The notes under the pieces were generated by a model that searched no databases, had not been told where the DNA came from, and saw only the letters and a program-made list of their open reading frames with translations. Made by a program: the position numbers and the translations under genes. 7,419 nucleotides of DNA from an uncultured Lachnospiraceae bacterium (GTDB lineage Bacteria > Bacillota > Clostridia > Lachnospirales > Lachnospiraceae), in contig CAOKHR010000116.1 of assembly GCA_948468325.1 (NCBI GenBank), positions 1 to 7,419 on the forward strand. The letters are read 5' to 3'. Shown here one piece after another: positions 5,538-7,419 of this stretch. Numbering within the stretch: position 1 is the first letter of the stretch; each line of letters opens with the position of its first letter.

Positions 5538-6119
5538 TTACGCAACAGGCGTTTCCGTAATCACCTTTGCACCGTCAAGGGCAGAAAGCGCATTATTTTT
5601 AAAAACTTCCATAATTCCTGCTTCACCATATGCAGTAATGACATAGCTGCCGTCCACATTTACAATCAAAAACGTATCCGGCTGTCCGCATATCCATTGT
5701 TTCTCCAAAACAGAGGATTTTACCGAATCTGCAAAATCATTTATATCCACACCGTCTTTTAAGCGGTAAACAATTCCGGTAAATGTATTTCCGTTCATCA
5801 TATGCACCATAGATGCAGCGTCTTCAATATTGGAAAACTGATCTTTCGGCAGCCCAAACGTATTTTCCAGTTCTTCTGTTTTTGTTATGTCAAATTTCCC
5901 CGGTGCGTCCATCACTGCATTTTCCTGATTTCCTCCGTACATGGCGAACAAATCGTCCTCGCCATAAATTGCTATGATTTCATTTAATACTTTCAGCGGT
6001 TCTGTATATCCGGATGTCTGGCTTTCCTGTTCTGACCCGGAGGAATTCTGCCCCGCGCCGCAGCCGGACAGGGAAAAAAGAATTGCCGCCGTTAATACAA
6101 GCACGATTGCTCTTTTCAT
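5538..6119 (-). CDS. Lipoprotein of unknown function, first gene of the acylation operon
   Basis: A 193-residue exported lipoprotein. MKR plus a hydrophobic stretch (4-17) leads to the lipobox LSGC, with lipidated Cys at 20, then a Ser/Gln/Gly-rich linker (21-37). The folded part (about 40-190) carries the blocks IYGEDDLFAMYGG (51-63), DAPGKFDI (71-78), FGLPKDQ (88-94), DAASMVHMMNGNTFTG (100-115) and KQWICGQPD (140-148). I have a sense of similar proteins in Lachnospiraceae, but no characterised family can be named with certainty. The repeated VLNEIIAIYGED-type start and the late Val/Ile strands loosely resemble DUF4358-type lipoproteins. The ATG at 6119 has AAAGGAG 9 bases upstream. It shares an operon with MBOAT and DHHW genes (9-base gap to MBOAT), so it may sit outside the membrane and assist substrate binding or the transfer complex; this is inferred from position only. 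Confidence 0.75.
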   Translation of the reverse strand: MKRAIVLVLTAAILFSLSGCGAGQNSSGSEQESQTSGYTEPLKVLNEIIAIYGEDDLFAMYGGNQENAVMDAPGKFDITKTEELENTFGLPKDQFSNIEDAASMVHMMNGNTFTGIVYRLKDGVDINDFADSVKSSVLEKQWICGQPDTFLIVNVDGSYVITAYGEAGIMEVFKNNALSALDGAKVITETPVA

Positions 6120-6184
6120 ATCTTTTTGCTCCTTTTAACAAATACTTGATTCAGGCGTTTGCGAAAATGCCCGATTTAAAACGT

Positions 6185-6213
6185 AGTATATCCCATTATC
6201 AAAACAATATCAA
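6185..6213 (-). promoter_or_regulatory. Sigma-A-type promoter of the lipoprotein-MBOAT-DHHW operon
   Basis: On the minus strand TTGATA (6208-6213) and TATACT (6185-6190) are separated by exactly 17 bp. Transcription would start near 6178, giving a leader of about 58 nt. The promoter sits in the 105-bp gap between the CmpB-like gene and the lipoprotein gene. A 7-position hairpin with one mismatch on this strand (6154-6171) lies in the leader. No intrinsic terminator for the upstream gene is visible in the gap, so read-through from it is possible too. Confidence 0.65.
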
Positions 6214-6224
6214 TATTTTTCATT

Positions 6225-7419
6225 TTACTGCCGTATCGCATTGGGATAAATGCGTTCCATTCTGGCATCTGAAAAATGTTTATCCATTACCTGTTCCCAC
6301 CTGCTGACTGCAGCCTTTCCTTCTGCGCGTGTGTCATACCGCGTCAAAGCCAGCATGGAAACAAAAATATTAAAGACCATACAAACCATAAATATCCCTG
6401 TCAGCGCCCATCCTGTTTTTCTTAAAATAACATCAATAAGCTTCGCCGCTTTCGGATACAGCCCTTTGATCCACACTACTGCAGCAATCCCCCAAAAAAA
6501 GCAAAAAAGCAGATTAATCCTTCCTCCCAGATTAAAAGGCATATCACTATAATCCCAGAAAACTTTTCCAAATACAATTTCCGTAAAAACACTGCATATA
6601 TATTCATAAGCTCCGCCGAGGAAAAAACCCGTCCAGAAAATATAAGAATCCTGCTTATCCCTGTCTTTATAAAGCAATACCGTTACAAGCGCAATCGCAA
6701 GTCCCCAGACAACACTGAAAGGTCCCCATACCAGGCTGCTTCTGCTCATCCATACACCCGCTGTAATCCTGCAGAATATAGTCTCCACAACATCTCCTGC
6801 AAAAGCCGCGATAACAAACAGCCAGAAAACCTGCATAAAACTGCATTTTTCTCCGCTTTTTTCTTTTTCCTGTTCCCGCAAAACAGACGGATACGATCTG
6901 CCTATTCTTTTTTCAATATGCCCCGAAATTTTTGTGGCAAGCTGGAAAGTCCATCTTTGCAGTTTGTGGTTCCACCCAAGCAATCGCGGCAGTTTTTCCT
7001 CCATATGGTAAACCGATAAAAAGGAACCCGAAAAATCTATCAGGCCAACGACAATAAGTCCCCAGACAGCCGCTCTCTGTAAAATTCCTGGAAGGCCGCG
7101 GTAAAATCCCAGAATAACTCCATTCCCATAACGAACTGCCAGAAACCCCAGCAATCCCCAAAGGAGAGAATACTGCAGACAAATATATCCGTCAAAATTG
7201 TATCTCCTGCCGGAATAATCCCACCATTTTTTCCGTTTCATCCTTTCGAGCATTTTTCCGGCAAACCACTCCACGGCAGTTGCCACTACCATACTCCCCA
7301 AAAAAAGAAACAATGAATCATTTTTAAGCTCCTGCAGAAAAACCGTCAAAAGAACTCCTGTAAACCCATATAAAAAACAAAACGGTCCCGATGCAAAACC
7401 ACGGTTCCTGAAATCTTTT
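6225..7419 (-). CDS. CmpB-family integral membrane protein (putative ABC transporter permease), 5' end outside window
   Basis: At least 397 codons are open without a stop up to the right edge, so the start lies beyond 7419. The TTG at 7349 is not the start: the frame continues upstream into NRGFASGP and FLYGFTG, a conserved family block. The protein matches PF06541, annotated as putative ABC transporter permease, a multi-pass membrane family with no demonstrated transport role that I know of. Two halves repeat the same pattern. In the first, EWFAGKMLE, WWDYS and GYICLQYSLLWG follow one another (visible residues about 50-90). In the second, VETIFC, VWGPFSVVWG, EYICSVFTE, FWDYS and GRINLLFCFFWG do so (about 211-310). 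A basic, polar loop lies between them, and the C-terminus is soluble and charged. No ATP-binding partner is in the window. By comparison of the halves, about 30 residues are missing at the N-terminus. Confidence 0.85.
   Translation of the reverse strand, partial: KDFRNRGFASGPFCFLYGFTGVLLTVFLQELKNDSLFLFLGSMVVATAVEWFAGKMLERMKRKKWWDYSGRRYNFDGYICLQYSLLWGLLGFLAVRYGNGVILGFYRGLPGILQRAAVWGLIVVGLIDFSGSFLSVYHMEEKLPRLLGWNHKLQRWTFQLATKISGHIEKRIGRSYPSVLREQEKEKSGEKCSFMQVFWLFVIAAFAGDVVETIFCRITAGVWMSRSSLVWGPFSVVWGLAIALVTVLLYKDRDKQDSYIFWTGFFLGGAYEYICSVFTEIVFGKVFWDYSDMPFNLGGRINLLFCFFWGIAAVVWIKGLYPKAAKLIDVILRKTGWALTGIFMVCMVFNIFVSMLALTRYDTRAEGKAAVSRWEQVMDKHFSDARMERIYPNAIRQ

Noticed and set aside
6154..6171. Hairpin in the operon leader as a riboswitch
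   Set aside because: The stem is only about seven positions with a mismatch on the transcribed strand, and the whole leader is about 58 nt, too little for any riboswitch class I know.
1..7419. tRNA or rRNA gene, or CRISPR array
   Set aside because: No cloverleaf with a GTTC-type T-loop, no rRNA-like sequence and no regularly spaced identical repeats were seen on either strand. In particular, no tRNA 3' end is visible next to the putative attachment repeats.

Overview
The window reads as the edge of a mobile element next to chromosomal genes of a Gram-positive, Lachnospiraceae-like gut Firmicute (Clostridia). The basis is moderate GC, strong AAGGAG-type ribosome sites, consensus sigma-A promoters, a Firmicutes-type holin-like mini-toxin, a Tn916-type integrase, a DHHW/MBOAT pair and a CmpB-family membrane protein. 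The genus cannot be fixed from this sequence alone.

Left part (1-1500) is mobile-element cargo. A 27-residue hydrophobic peptide (40-123) has the layout of a type I toxin. Its ribosome site is folded into an 11-position hairpin. A convergent antisense RNA with a near-consensus promoter (TTGCAA, 17 bp, TATAAT) runs into its 3' end, and both transcripts share one bidirectional terminator. A tyrosine recombinase (402-1466) follows, with all catalytic residues present. Its leader carries a terminator-shaped hairpin whose right arm contains the Shine-Dalgarno sequence.

Middle part (1465-3013) is a boundary and scrap zone. Just after the integrase terminator there is a diverged direct repeat of about 65 bp, with copies about 190 bp apart, that probably marks the element end (attachment or integrase-binding region). 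Next come three decayed transposase pieces: a frameshifted, 5'-truncated IS1182-like gene (minus), an IS1634-like C-terminal piece (plus) fused to it head to head at about 2570, and a short IS4-like piece (minus) ending only a few bases from the next gene.

Right part (3022-7419) is ordinary chromosome, all on the minus strand. A sigma-A-type promoter (TTGATA, 17 bp, TATACT) drives a tight three-gene operon: lipoprotein of unknown function, MBOAT O-acyltransferase, then DHHW/AlgJ-like protein. The MBOAT would pass an acyl group across the membrane and the DHHW protein would transfer it to an extracellular polymer, by analogy with AlgI/AlgJ/AlgX; the substrate is not visible. Upstream lies a CmpB-family membrane protein (PF06541) with two internally repeated halves. 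It runs off the right edge of the window, so its true start is not seen.
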